The notes under the pieces: generated by a model
Databases searched by the model: none
What the model saw: the letters and a program-made list of their open reading frames with translations, nothing else
What the model was told of the DNA's origin: nothing
DNA from: Gottschalkia purinilytica
GTDB taxonomy: Bacteria; Bacillota; Clostridia; Tissierellales; Gottschalkiaceae
Assembly (NCBI RefSeq): GCF_001190785.1
Contig: NZ_LGSS01000007.1
Span: 90,792 to 154,791, forward strand
Direction: 5' to 3'
Length of the DNA stretch: 64,000 bases
In this document: piece after piece, positions 1-8,763 of the stretch
Numbering within the stretch: position 1 is the stretch's first letter
Layout of the letters: every line of letters begins with the position of its first letter
Position numbers and translations under genes: made by a program

Positions 1-491
1 GAATTAATGAAAATGATTATGAAATAACGGTGGACATGCTTAACCAAATGAACGATCTTAGAGTAACAGACGGTAAAATTGAAGATATTTTAAATGAGGA
101 AAAAGGCAGTAGAGTTGCCAGTGAAGCCTTATATTTCCTTAGTTTGGATTGGAGAAATAACCACTTCAAATATGAACAGGATCACCTCCACCCATTTGAA
201 AGATTTGATGGTAATAAACCAATTTCTGTGTCTATGGAAGATTGGAGAAGATGGAGAGGTAATCGAAACAGACTAGCTAATTTACATCTCCTAGAAGGTA
301 GAAGTAATTCTAGTAAAAGTGATATGAGACTTGCAGATTATTATAATGATATGAATGATGTACAGAAAGCAGAGTTTATAAAACAATCACTTATCCCAGA
401 GGGTGTTTCGCTTGAACTGGAGAATTTTGAGGAGTTTTACGAGGCGAGAAAAGCGATACTAACGGAAAAGATACGTGAGTTGTTAGGGTAA
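1..491 (+). CDS. DUF262/DUF1524 (GmrSD-like) protein, 3' part only
   Basis: The reading frame is open to the left window edge, so the gene begins outside and only its C-terminal part is seen. It carries a DHLHPF motif followed by RNRLANLHLLEGRSNSSKSD, which is the look of the DUF1524 HNH-like nuclease domain that ends DUF262 proteins (the GmrSD type IV restriction family): a histidine, then a conserved N-x-L-x-N-L stretch and a downstream asparagine. These proteins act on modified or foreign DNA. A GTG at 30 could start a short product but has no ribosome site, so truncation by the window is the better reading. The HEPN-type gene that follows 51 bases later suggests a two-gene defence unit. 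Confidence 0.72.
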   Translation, partial: INENDYEITVDMLNQMNDLRVTDGKIEDILNEEKGSRVASEALYFLSLDWRNNHFKYEQDHLHPFERFDGNKPISVSMEDWRRWRGNRNRLANLHLLEGRSNSSKSDMRLADYYNDMNDVQKAEFIKQSLIPEGVSLELENFEEFYEARKAILTEKIRELLG

Positions 492-542
492 ATTCTGTTT
501 AAGTAAGTTTGAATTTTCTAACTAGTGTGGAGGTTAAATCAG

Positions 543-1472
543 ATGGAAACGGATACAAGAAATCTATCTTCAATTGAAATCAGAAATCTAATGTTAGAAA
601 CTTTGGCATATGAAGAAGCAGATATTGATTCAGAAGGTAAAACATTCAAAATGTATGGTTATCAAGGTGCACAATCAGATTTATTTCGTCTTATGGAAGG
701 TCTTGCAGTAAAAAGAGGACTGATTAAAGAAAAAGTTCCTCTACATGGAGCTGCATGGGGTGCAAGTGGTTTCATGCTTCATCCACTTAGCACAACAAAT
801 TTTAGCCGTAGTGATATAAAGAATATATTTGAGCAATTTCATCTACTGCTTAACCAAGGAATTATAGCGCCTGGTGCAGTAGGCAATTATGGCCACAATT
901 TACCCTATTTTCATGTAACAGAATACGGGCTTAAATGTTTAGAAGAACAGGAAGTTTTACCATATGATATAGATGGGTATTTTGACAAGATAAAAAGTAT
1001 CCCAAGCATTTCTGAATGGGTAGAATTCTATATTAAAGAAGCTTTACAGTGTTACAACGCTAATTGCATGGAAGCGGCAGTAATTATGCTTGGTTTAGCC
1101 AGTGAAAAAATAATTGATGAGAAATTAGATGCATTACTTGGATTCTTATCTAGGAATTTCAATACTGAGTTTTTACAGATGCAATCTGAGCTGGCTAATA
1201 TAAGAATGGCTTCGGGAAAATTTAATTGCTACAAAAAGTATTTTGATAAGATAAAAAACAATGTATCAGATCTAGAATTCAAGAAAATGTTGCCAACGGT
1301 TGATAAAGTAGCATTTCAGACTTATGCAAACTTCACCAGGATAACTAGGAATGAATTAGCACATCCATCTGATACAAAAATGGAGCGAATTGAAGTTCTA
1401 ATGATCTTTATATCTTTTATAAAGTTTTGCCAGATACAATATTGGTTTATAGATTACTACATCAATAATTGA
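543..1472 (+). CDS. HEPN-motif protein of unknown function
   Basis: A soluble protein of 309 residues. I do not recognise the family as a whole. The C-terminal third is helical and contains RNELAHP (about residues 272-278), which fits the R-x4-H motif of HEPN ribonuclease or toxin domains. The preceding helices, with CMEAAVIMLGLASEKI, resemble the HEPN-like domains often seen beside restriction genes. The ATG at 543 is chosen because GTGGAGG lies 9 bases before it; the GTG at 525 has no such site. It follows the DUF262/DUF1524 gene and probably belongs to the same transcript. RNase activity is inference. Confidence 0.6.
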   Translation: METDTRNLSSIEIRNLMLETLAYEEADIDSEGKTFKMYGYQGAQSDLFRLMEGLAVKRGLIKEKVPLHGAAWGASGFMLHPLSTTNFSRSDIKNIFEQFHLLLNQGIIAPGAVGNYGHNLPYFHVTEYGLKCLEEQEVLPYDIDGYFDKIKSIPSISEWVEFYIKEALQCYNANCMEAAVIMLGLASEKIIDEKLDALLGFLSRNFNTEFLQMQSELANIRMASGKFNCYKKYFDKIKNNVSDLEFKKMLPTVDKVAFQTYANFTRITRNELAHPSDTKMERIEVLMIFISFIKFCQIQYWFIDYYINN

Positions 1473-1516
1473 GAAAAATAAGCCTTTAATAAGCGTTATG
1501 GCCCTAGGGATGGATA

Positions 1517-1571
1517 TGTTCCCGCCTACCGATAGTGCAAAAAGAGCCTTTGACGTGTTCCCGACTACCGA
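1517..1571 (+). repeat. Two direct copies of a 16-base motif
   Basis: TGTTCCCGCCTACCGA at 1517-1532 recurs at 1556-1571 with one change, 39 bases apart, in a stretch more G+C rich than its surroundings. No reading frame explains it. The gap 1473-1742 otherwise holds nothing I can name. Confidence 0.45.
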
Positions 1572-1702
1572 CAATATAAAAGACATCAATCCACCCCGCT
1601 CGTTCCATGTGGAGTGCATAGTTCAGGTGACAAATGGTGGTCTGAAGGACAAATAGGACGGTTTGACCATAAGATGTTGTTGTTTTGAAGTAAAAAATGA
1701 GC

Positions 1703-1744
1703 AAAAATCGAGGCAAAAAAGTGCACTTTTTTGCCTCGATTTTT
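1703..1744. terminator. 42-base perfect palindrome
   Basis: Both 21-base arms are exactly complementary with no loop; the arm reads AAAAATCGAGGCAAAAAAGTG. Runs of A and T at the two ends would make it a bidirectional intrinsic terminator between the HEPN gene and the minus-strand genes. It sits inside the remains of a restriction gene. Confidence 0.6.
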
Positions 1745-1835
1745 AATGGCATTTTATATATGACATCGTGTTCTTGATGATGCTCAGGCTGTCCATTGTG
1801 CCTTTAGTTTCAGCGATGAAGAAAATATGCTTCAC
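1743..1835 (-). pseudogene. Remnant of a type III restriction Res subunit
   Basis: On the minus strand the frame 1835-1743 reads FFIAETKGTMDSL, close to the AETKG-x-x-D-x-L segment near the end of type III restriction Res subunits. Downstream in another frame IEAKKC recalls the family's I-E-x-A-K-I-x-C-A-K. Nothing of the helicase region is left. It is a short decayed tail. The family call rests on a few residues. Confidence 0.4.
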
Positions 1836-1878
1836 CATTTCACTAAATAGCCAAAATGATAAGAAATCCATATTTGAG

Positions 1879-2391
1879 TCAACTAATTAATTTTATTTTT
1901 ATAAGATAATTCATGAATTTTCTAAGGCAAATATTCCAAATGCTCGCGTAAACAAGTGAAAATAGGAAAAAAATTAAAAAAGTTAAAGGAGTTGATAACG
2001 GACTTGTTAAATTCACAAACGCCGAAATACCTACTATATAAGTTAAAAATATCATCCCAAGAGATAATGCTATGCTTGAAAATAATATAGAAATTATTAT
2101 TCCCTTCCTATAAAGTAATGTTCCGATAACGATACCTAGTAGCCCGGTGGTAGAAAGCAGGATTATTGTCTCCTGCGCACTAACTATAACAAGAATTAAT
2201 GCGGAAGAAAAAAATACAGTAAAGCCAAGAGAAATATTAGAAACAGCAGCTATCGCAATAGGTATAGTGCTTAATGGACTTAAGGCCAACCCAATTGCGG
2301 GTAAAAATACAGGTGCTGATTGGAATAGTACAGCTATTGTTGTTAATATTCCTCCAATACAAATAAACCTGCCTATATTCATCTTTTTCAA
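1879..2391 (-). CDS. Small integral membrane protein
   Basis: A 170-residue, very hydrophobic protein with about five membrane segments and a short basic C-terminus (RKFMNYLIKIK). The N-terminal part, with QSAPVFLPAIGLALSPLSTI, recalls bacterial integral membrane proteins of the ECF S-component or DUF2232-like kind, but I cannot name a substrate. The start is TTG at 2391, with GGAGG 8 bases upstream; the ATG at 2382 lies too far from that site. It stands alone on the minus strand. Confidence 0.6.
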   Translation of the reverse strand: MKKMNIGRFICIGGILTTIAVLFQSAPVFLPAIGLALSPLSTIPIAIAAVSNISLGFTVFFSSALILVIVSAQETIILLSTTGLLGIVIGTLLYRKGIIISILFSSIALSLGMIFLTYIVGISAFVNLTSPLSTPLTFLIFFLFSLVYASIWNICLRKFMNYLIKIKLIS

Positions 2392-2638
2392 TTTAAATGC
2401 CTCCTATCAGGTGATACTAGTAATTTAGAATACTGATTGATGCGCGCATATTTCTGCATAAGTACTGAAGGTATAACTTCTTAATATACCTCCATTAAAC
2501 GCTTTCATCATTTACATCAAATCAATTTCAAAATTTATGAGGGAACATGATTGCTCTCTCTTGTTTGTATTATATTTCGATTCAATAAATCCTAGAAAGG
2601 GATTTATCTGGTATTAATTCGAATTTTATAGTTATGAA

Positions 2639-4084
2639 TCATGGAACAATTTCAAAAACAGTACCTTGGTTAAAATCAGTCACATTCATAGAGCCATAAA
2701 CCCCTAAATATAGTCTGGTTTGATTCAGATTCGTTCCCAAACTAGCATAATAAGCTGATTGAGATCCAAAATTATAATCGGTTTCAATGACACTAAAATC
2801 ACTTAGTTTACAATCTATTCTTGCCCTGGTATAAGCTAAAACACCTCTAATTGGAGGTTGAGATCCTTCATTCCGGGCAAAATCAGTAAACACAACGCTT
2901 CCAGTTAAATCGGGAATTCTATTCCCCATATATGACTGGACTCCCGTAAGTGCAGTTCCTCCAAACTTATCCGGTCGGGGATCTTTATGAAAATAACTAG
3001 TTAGAGGCTGAAGACGCTGCACTGAAGTTTTTACTGTATCATTGTAATAAGCAATTGTTTTCTCATCCAAAGTTGGATTTGCAGAGCAGCCCCTTATAAT
3101 CGAAGTAGGAAAAGCACCTTCCCACCCTCGCCAGCCAAAGTTAATAAATCCTTCTTGGTCAAGATTAGATTTCATTAAAGAAGCTTGAATAAGTTGAGTA
3201 ACCGGTATTGGCTTATAATTAACGAATGAAAAAATTGACTCTACCAGATCCTGTCCGACAATTCCTACATATTTGATATACTGGTTATAAAACCTTTGAA
3301 ATGAAATGCCAGGTATATTGCGAACCCCTTTAGCAATTACCGTAAGCGTTTCCTGAATAGGTGCAGGAAGTTCATCAAAACGTGTGACTACCGGTGGATT
3401 ATTGATAAATGTATTCTTAGCCACATCAATTTCAATTATTTTACCGGCGATTTCCATATCATTCTGGCTTGAATTAAATGGGTCATAGCCTGATCCACCA
3501 TCACCGGTTGTTAAAACAAGTTTTCCTGTTTCAGGTGAAAAGTTTAAGCTATTGACACCATTATGATTAAAAAATGGTCTTCTTAAATTAAGTAATGTCC
3601 GCCGTTTTTGAGGTTGATCATTGGATAGTAAAATCCATTCTTCAACTGTATCAATATGATCATAGTTAACTTCTCTATTTATCCACTTTTGGTTTAAGGT
3701 TCTGGGGTCGCATGGGTTAGGCTTAAAAGGTTCAGGAAGATCTTGTGAAACTTCTGAACTTGGAAGAGCACCTGGACCTTGTGTTCCAGCTACTGAATAA
3801 TGAAGATAAAACAAACCGTTATAATAAAATTGGGGATGAAATGCTAGACCTATCAATCCACGTTCGTCATACTTACCACCCGAAAAACCTAGTTTTATGA
3901 TTCTCGGACGAATATCTAAAAAAGTTCTTATAACTCCGTTTCCAATGTAAAAGATCTCTCCTACCTGGGTTGCAATAAATAATCTTTCCATTGAGTCACC
4001 CGGAAGTACAGCTGTTTTCAAAACAGTAGGCATATTTATCTTACCAGCAATGGGCCGTAAACTAACTTTAACTTTTTTTAACAA
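2639..4084 (-). CDS. PQQ-type glucose/sorbosone dehydrogenase-like beta-propeller
   Basis: A 481-residue protein of the soluble aldose sugar dehydrogenase family, a six-bladed propeller that can bind PQQ and calcium and oxidise sugars. DERGLIGLAFHPQF (about residues 73-86) followed by FYLHYS is the family signature; FFNHNGVNSLNFSPETGKLVLTTGDGG holds the conserved His-Asn and T-G-D-G-G elements. No signal peptide is seen, unusual for a family that is often secreted. The start is TTG at 4084 with AAGGAG 12 bases upstream. It stands alone. Because PQQ biosynthesis genes are not visible here, true dehydrogenase activity in an anaerobe is uncertain. Confidence 0.75.
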   Translation of the reverse strand: MLKKVKVSLRPIAGKINMPTVLKTAVLPGDSMERLFIATQVGEIFYIGNGVIRTFLDIRPRIIKLGFSGGKYDERGLIGLAFHPQFYYNGLFYLHYSVAGTQGPGALPSSEVSQDLPEPFKPNPCDPRTLNQKWINREVNYDHIDTVEEWILLSNDQPQKRRTLLNLRRPFFNHNGVNSLNFSPETGKLVLTTGDGGSGYDPFNSSQNDMEIAGKIIEIDVAKNTFINNPPVVTRFDELPAPIQETLTVIAKGVRNIPGISFQRFYNQYIKYVGIVGQDLVESIFSFVNYKPIPVTQLIQASLMKSNLDQEGFINFGWRGWEGAFPTSIIRGCSANPTLDEKTIAYYNDTVKTSVQRLQPLTSYFHKDPRPDKFGGTALTGVQSYMGNRIPDLTGSVVFTDFARNEGSQPPIRGVLAYTRARIDCKLSDFSVIETDYNFGSQSAYYASLGTNLNQTRLYLGVYGSMNVTDFNQGTVFEIVP

Positions 4085-4353
4085 CTAACTTCACACTCCT
4101 TTATATCCTTTTTTTTATAAGAATATGATTAGAACTGTTCTATTAGTACTAAATTGAGGCCAGGGAATCTGATGACGCATTGCACCGTTTTCTGTTAATA
4201 CTGTATTTAAAAATGCAAATTGTCTAATAGTTGGTAATATAATTATGGGTGATGTATTAAAGAATGGATTTATTCTTGAAAATAACAATATTCTGCGTAA
4301 TGAGCTTTTTGTAATAGATGAAATAGTCGAGCTTAAAAAAGAGTTCAATGAAC

Positions 4354-4513
4354 ATGATGTTACATGGAGTTGATAATCCAAATATTGAATATAAGGATTC
4401 ACTTTCAGAGATAAATATAGATAAGGATAAATATACTCTAGTATTAGCGAATCTCTCTTTTAATGGAAGCTAGATTATGAGGCAGTATATGCAGATCTTT
4501 TAAAAGTCATATA
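4354..4513 (+). pseudogene. HsdM (type I DNA methylase) remnant
   Basis: The frame from 4354 reads MMLHGVDNPNIEYKDSLSE and then DKYTLVLANLSFNGS, matching the HsdM catalytic region. The catalytic NPPF has become NLSF and a TAG follows at 4471. After a one-base slip the frame resumes as DYEAVYADLLKV, the next HsdM segment. It is a dead fragment of about 50 codons with a point-mutated active site and a frameshift. No hsdR or hsdS is visible. Confidence 0.65.
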
Positions 4514-4666
4514 GATGGGGATAAAAAATTATAGATGATGTAGCACTAGTTAAAATTATTCAAGACTCTAAAGAGGCTAATGAACTTCTTATTAGGAGTA
4601 GGGGTGATAATTTTGTATTCCATACATATAAGGATAAATCATCTTTGACAATCGTACGAAATCCTA

Positions 4667-4915
4667 GTTATAGAATTAGGAGTTGAACCTGAAGCAAAAG
4701 ATGAATCTATAACTATGTATGGAATTGGTGGAGAGCAATATGCTTATAGAAAATCTATTGAAGGTATAAAATTATGTGGACATGAATTAAATGATATAAA
4801 AATTGACTTTGGATTAATAGATGATTAGGGTAGGATTAATGACTTATTAGGATTAGATATTTTACTAAAACTAAATGTTAATATTAATCTAAAAAATTTA
4901 GTTTTAAATGTATAG
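4667..4915 (+). pseudogene. Retropepsin-like aspartyl protease, 3' remnant
   Basis: The frame reads VIELGVEPEAKDESITMYGIGGEQY, then KIDFGLIDD, a TAG at 4826, and GRINDLLGLDILLKLNVNINLKNL. This is the C-terminal half of the small single-domain aspartyl proteases of clostridia (GIGG flap, DLLGLDIL end motif). The N-terminal half with the D-T-G active site is absent or scrambled: the region 4525-4660 is open in another frame but not recognisable. Dead gene. Confidence 0.55.
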
Positions 4916-5084
4916 TTATTATTTGAATCTAATTAATATTGTTTACTAAACCGCTGTATATTAATTTAGATAGAAGAAATAAAGAGTTTTCATGTTGTAT
5001 TAAAAAAGTAAGAACTTAACATTACTCCTCATCAATGTAATATCAAATAAATTAAAAGCGTATTAATTTATTCAAACAAGGTGA

Positions 5085-5112
5085 AATAGGCGGAGCGGTA
5101 ACTCTGCCTATT
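5085..5112 (+). terminator. Intrinsic terminator-like hairpin
   Basis: AATAGGCGGAG and CTCTGCCTATT form an 11-bp stem (one G-T pair) over a 6-base loop, followed by ACATTTTTAT. It probably closed the now dead gene upstream. The remaining gap 4916-5379 holds only a 27-codon open frame at 5263-5346 with no ribosome site, which I do not call. Confidence 0.5.
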
Positions 5113-5379
5113 ACATTTTTATAGTCAGATTTTCTACAGCATAATTGTTTTCATGAGTTAAAAGGTTTATAATTAAATTGGATAATTTTATGTAAATTAA
5201 ATATTGATTAATTATAGTAGATAATTAAAAAATTAAAGATAATATCAAAAGTGGGAACATAAATGAAATATCAGACTGAAAAACCAACATGTACTGATAT
5301 TATGAGTAGAACTACCTGCTATAGAATAATAGGAAAGAAAGATTAATGTAACAAATGTTTATTTAGGAGGTATATATTT

Positions 5380-5601
5380 ATGGCAGATATTAAATTTGAA
5401 ATAAAATCAGAAATAGGATATATTTCTGAATCACCAAAAGGCTGGAAAAAAGAACTCAATTTAATCAGTTGGAATGACAAAGAACCAAAATACGATTTAA
5501 GGGACTGGTCCCCTGATCATCAGAAAATGGGTAAGGGAGTAACCCTTACTAGAGAAGAACTTAAAAATTTAAAAGAAATCTTAAACCAGATAGAATTATA
5601 A
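5380..5601 (+). CDS. PC4/YdbC-like ssDNA-binding protein
   Basis: A 73-residue protein of the bacterial YdbC/PC4 (transcriptional coactivator p15) family, single-domain proteins that bind single-stranded DNA as dimers. The pattern is nearly complete: GWKKELNLISWN, then KYDLRDWSPDHQKMGKGVTLT, the conserved beta strands and helix. The length is normal for the family. AGGAGG stands 10 bases before the ATG. It is monocistronic and ends in a clear terminator. The role in DNA metabolism is known only by family. Confidence 0.85.
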   Translation: MADIKFEIKSEIGYISESPKGWKKELNLISWNDKEPKYDLRDWSPDHQKMGKGVTLTREELKNLKEILNQIEL

Positions 5602-5636
5602 ACTAACCATGCTGGTTAAAAGAAGTTGATATAAGG

Positions 5637-5680
5637 CTAAAAGGCACTCTTTGATTATATTGCAAAAGGGTGCCTTTTAG
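5637..5680 (+). terminator. Terminator of the PC4-like gene
   Basis: CTAAAAGGCA and TGCCTTTTAG are exactly complementary, extended by CTCTTT/AAAGGG pairing. The rest of the gap to 5966 is A+T-rich leader with no feature I can name. Confidence 0.7.
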
Positions 5681-5966
5681 TTAAAATACTAGAATGTAAA
5701 TAAAACTATTTTTCTGATTTATGAACAAAAAAATGATCTACAATAAAATCTCCTTTATATACACTATGCTTAAATAAAGTACCTCAATTCACAGTTTATT
5801 TGAAGTAGATTGGGTATAATAAATCCATAGAAACAGATACTAAAAGAAATTAAGTTATATTGATATATATAAGTATATAGCTAAAAATCATAGAATACTA
5901 TAATTCTTATTTATGTAAAAGAAAAAGCTAAGGTATAAAAAACATAAAAGGAGAAAAAAAGTTAAG

Positions 5967-7430
5967 ATGACAGAGAGAACAAGAATAATAGAAAACGTGT
6001 GGAACTTAGACAATAGCTATGCTAATCTGCCGAAGTTATTCTTTACTAATACCAATCCAACCCCTGTACCTTCACCAAAGTTAATCATTTTCAATCATTC
6101 GTTAGCAACATCTTTAGGGTTAGATGATGATAAGGTTAGAGTAGAAGTACTTGCTGGCAATGAGATTCCCAAAGGCTCTTTACCTATTGCTCAAGCTTAT
6201 GCAGGTCATCAATTCGGACATTTTACGATGTTAGGAGATGGCCGAGCTGTATTGCTTGGAGAGCAGATTACTCCTAAAGGAGAGCGATTTGATATTCAAC
6301 TCAAGGGTTCAGGTAGAACACCATATTCTCGTGGGGGAGATGGTAGAGCAGCACTTGGACCGATGCTTCGAGAATACATCATAAGTGAAGCAATGTATGG
6401 ACTTGGTATTCCTACTACTCGTAGTCTAGCAGTGACCACAACAGGTGAGTCAATAATTCGTGAGACTAAGCTTCCTGGGGCAATTCTAACTCGTGTAGCT
6501 GCCAGTCATATACGCGTTGGGACATTTCAATATGCTGCCAACTGGGGGAATATTGATGATCTTAGAACTTTAGCTGACTATACAATAAAGCGACATTTTC
6601 CAGAAGTTGAAGGTGATAACAATCCATATCTTTCTCTACTTAAGGAAGTTATAAAGCGTCAAGCCATACTTATAGCTAAATGGCAACTAGTTGGTTTTAT
6701 TCATGGGGTAATGAATACTGACAATATGGCTATTAGTGGGGAAACCATTGATTATGGTCCTTGTGCCTTCATAGATACTTATAATCCAGCAACAGTATTT
6801 AGTTCCATTGATATACATGGACGTTATGCCTATGAAAATCAGCCTGCTATTGCTGAATGGAATCTTGCTAGATTTACTGAAAGCTTACTACCACTTCTAC
6901 ATGATGAGGAGGAAAAGGCTGTCAAACTAGGTCAAGATGCACTTTCAGATTTCACTAAGCTGTATCATTATAATTGGTTGATAGGAATGAGATCAAAACT
7001 AGGAATATTTAACGAAGAATCAGAGGATGAATCTCTTATTAAAAAACTACTTAGTATTATGGAGAAACATAGTGCAGATTATACTAATACCTTCATCGCA
7101 TTAACTTTTGATAAGATGGAAGATATAAATTTATTTGGTACTAAAGAATTTATACAGTGGAATGAACTGTGGAGGTCGAGACTAGAAAGACAACAGGAAT
7201 CAAAACAGTCATCTCAACAGCTGATGAAAAATAGCAATCCTGCATTGATTCCTCGTAACCACCGAGTAGAAGAAGCACTAGAAGCAGCAGTGAAACAAGG
7301 AGACTATAGTGTGATGGAGAGACTTCTTGATGTTCTTGCAAGACCTTACGATCACTTAAAAGAACAGGCTGATTATGCCACACTACCTCCAGTATCAAGT
7401 TGTACTTACCGAACGTTTTGCGGTACCTAG
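5967..7430 (+). CDS. selO: SelO protein adenylyltransferase (YdiU)
   Basis: A full-length 487-residue SelO/YdiU pseudokinase, which transfers AMP from ATP to Ser, Thr or Tyr of target proteins, in bacteria linked to the oxidative stress response. Seen: [35 protein letters not shown] (nucleotide loop), the catalytic loop HGVMNTDNM and the metal site DYGPCAF. The C-terminus YRTFCGT has a plain cysteine codon where many eukaryotic homologues have selenocysteine, so no recoding is needed. GGAG lies 14 bases before the ATG, a long spacing. Single-gene unit with its own terminator. Confidence 0.95.
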   Translation: MTERTRIIENVWNLDNSYANLPKLFFTNTNPTPVPSPKLIIFNHSLATSLGLDDDKVRVEVLAGNEIPKGSLPIAQAYAGHQFGHFTMLGDGRAVLLGEQITPKGERFDIQLKGSGRTPYSRGGDGRAALGPMLREYIISEAMYGLGIPTTRSLAVTTTGESIIRETKLPGAILTRVAASHIRVGTFQYAANWGNIDDLRTLADYTIKRHFPEVEGDNNPYLSLLKEVIKRQAILIAKWQLVGFIHGVMNTDNMAISGETIDYGPCAFIDTYNPATVFSSIDIHGRYAYENQPAIAEWNLARFTESLLPLLHDEEEKAVKLGQDALSDFTKLYHYNWLIGMRSKLGIFNEESEDESLIKKLLSIMEKHSADYTNTFIALTFDKMEDINLFGTKEFIQWNELWRSRLERQQESKQSSQQLMKNSNPALIPRNHRVEEALEAAVKQGDYSVMERLLDVLARPYDHLKEQADYATLPPVSSCTYRTFCGT

Positions 7431-7516
7431 TTATAGAATAATTAGGAAATCAGAGCCAATAGATAAATTTAGTTACTAAACAACTTAAAATAGAAATTTA
7501 ATTTAGAAACTATGTA

Positions 7517-7564
7517 AAAAGGTGAAGCTTTCGTTCAACTTATGATCGATAGGCTTCGCCTTTT
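7517..7564 (+). terminator. Terminator of selO
   Basis: GGTGAAGC at 7521-7528 pairs with GCTTCGCC at 7553-7560 (one G-T pair), preceded by A5 and followed by T6. Confidence 0.7.
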
Positions 7565-7608
7565 TTCATTAATAAATCTTAAGGCATTAGAAAACTTTAT
7601 TAGAATAT

Positions 7609-8510
7609 AGGTTGTTGAATAATTACCTTTCTCCACATATAGGTTTAAGGAATTCAGGTAAATTCCTACTTATTCCAGGAAAACTTATTACACTCAACCC
7701 CTTGTTCTTTATCAAGTAGTTTGTCAATTAAATATAATAATAAAGTCCACATTACATGAGACTTATACTTGTTAAAGCCATATAATCTTGGATTTTCTAA
7801 TACATAACGCATTTTTAAAATACTAAATAATTGTTCAATTGAAAATCTTTTTTATAAATCTTTTCTCCAATAGGAGATTGTAGATAAAGTAAACTTTTTA
7901 CTCTATATTCATTTTTAATTGAACTGTAAGTTTTAGCCTTATGAAAATATCATAATTATATAATTGCTCTATCAATTGTTTACAGTTACTATCGTAAACA
8001 TTAGACGTTGTAAAGCTTAAAGCTAAGGGAACTAAATCAACAGAGCTAACTAAATGTAATCTATATCCTTTATACCATCCTGAGCGAGTTGACTTTCCTG
8101 ACCTAGCTTGTGAATCAAATCTAGAACTACATAAAGCAATAGAGTCTATAGAGCTAATTCTTACATCTGGACTTAATAATAATACAAACATCTTGTATAT
8201 TTGATAGAAAACAGTACCTTTAATTTCTTTCAATCTAATACAAAAAGTTGAATGATCTGGGATATCAGTGAAGCCTATAGTCTTAGCAGACATAATATCA
8301 TTTTTTAATGACCATTCTAATTCTCTAAAACAATATATTCTATTTACTACTCTATATAAGGCACATTGAATAATCAGGGGTTATCTTTTATCATGTTAAG
8401 TGTTACAATTATTATTAGTCGTCCTTTCTATTGATTGTTTGGTTAGCACTTAACATGATACTAGAAATGGACGACTTTTTTTAGTGGTAATTTTAGTTAT
8501 TCAACAACTT
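7609..8510 (-). mobile_element. Decayed IS4/IS5-type insertion sequence
   Basis: The element is bounded by inverted ends GTTGTTGAATAA at 7611 and TTATTCAACAAC at 8497-8508. It holds a broken transposase on the minus strand. At its right side two nested inverted repeats are seen: ATCATGTTAAGTG with CACTTAACATGAT, and AGTCGTCC with GGACGACT. About 0.9 kb, shorter than an intact element because of internal loss. Inactive. Confidence 0.65.
7660..8394 (-). pseudogene. Broken IS transposase
   Basis: The central open part (8293-7898) reads ISSIDSIALCSSRFDSQARS then STRSGWYKGYRLHLVSS, a DDE transposase motif common in IS4/IS5-type elements of clostridia. Upstream it stays open through CALYRVVNRIYCFRELEW, then a frameshift near 8380 separates it from an ATG at 8394. 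Downstream, a second shift leads to IEQLFSILKMRYVLENPRLYG, the normal transposase C-terminus. At least two frameshifts, so no full product. Confidence 0.7.
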
Positions 8511-8763
8511 AAGTATAAACTTACTTTAACTATTATATCAATTTCTCTTATAACTTTTAGGCCTAATAAAGGAGTGAAATATTGTTTCACATCTAAATAT
8601 ATTTAGTATATTCTTTGAATAGTAAAGTTTTATTGTTCTAAACTTTATTATTTGATATTATTTACTATATTAAAGGTTAGAATAATTATAAGAAGATAAA
8701 GCCTTAACTATGTAATTTATACTATAATTTATATACATGTTAAACATAAGGAGGAAAATTTTA

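Noticed and set aside
1398..1752. Two minus-strand frames of 73 and 82 codons
   Set aside because: They overlap the HEPN gene end, the palindrome and the Res remnant; their only protein-like part belongs to that remnant.
4115..4402. A 95-codon minus-strand frame
   Set aside because: It overlaps the HsdM remnant on the plus strand and has no recognisable motif or ribosome site.
7420..7430. Selenocysteine in SelO
   Set aside because: The C-terminal motif CGT uses a normal cysteine codon and an ordinary stop follows.
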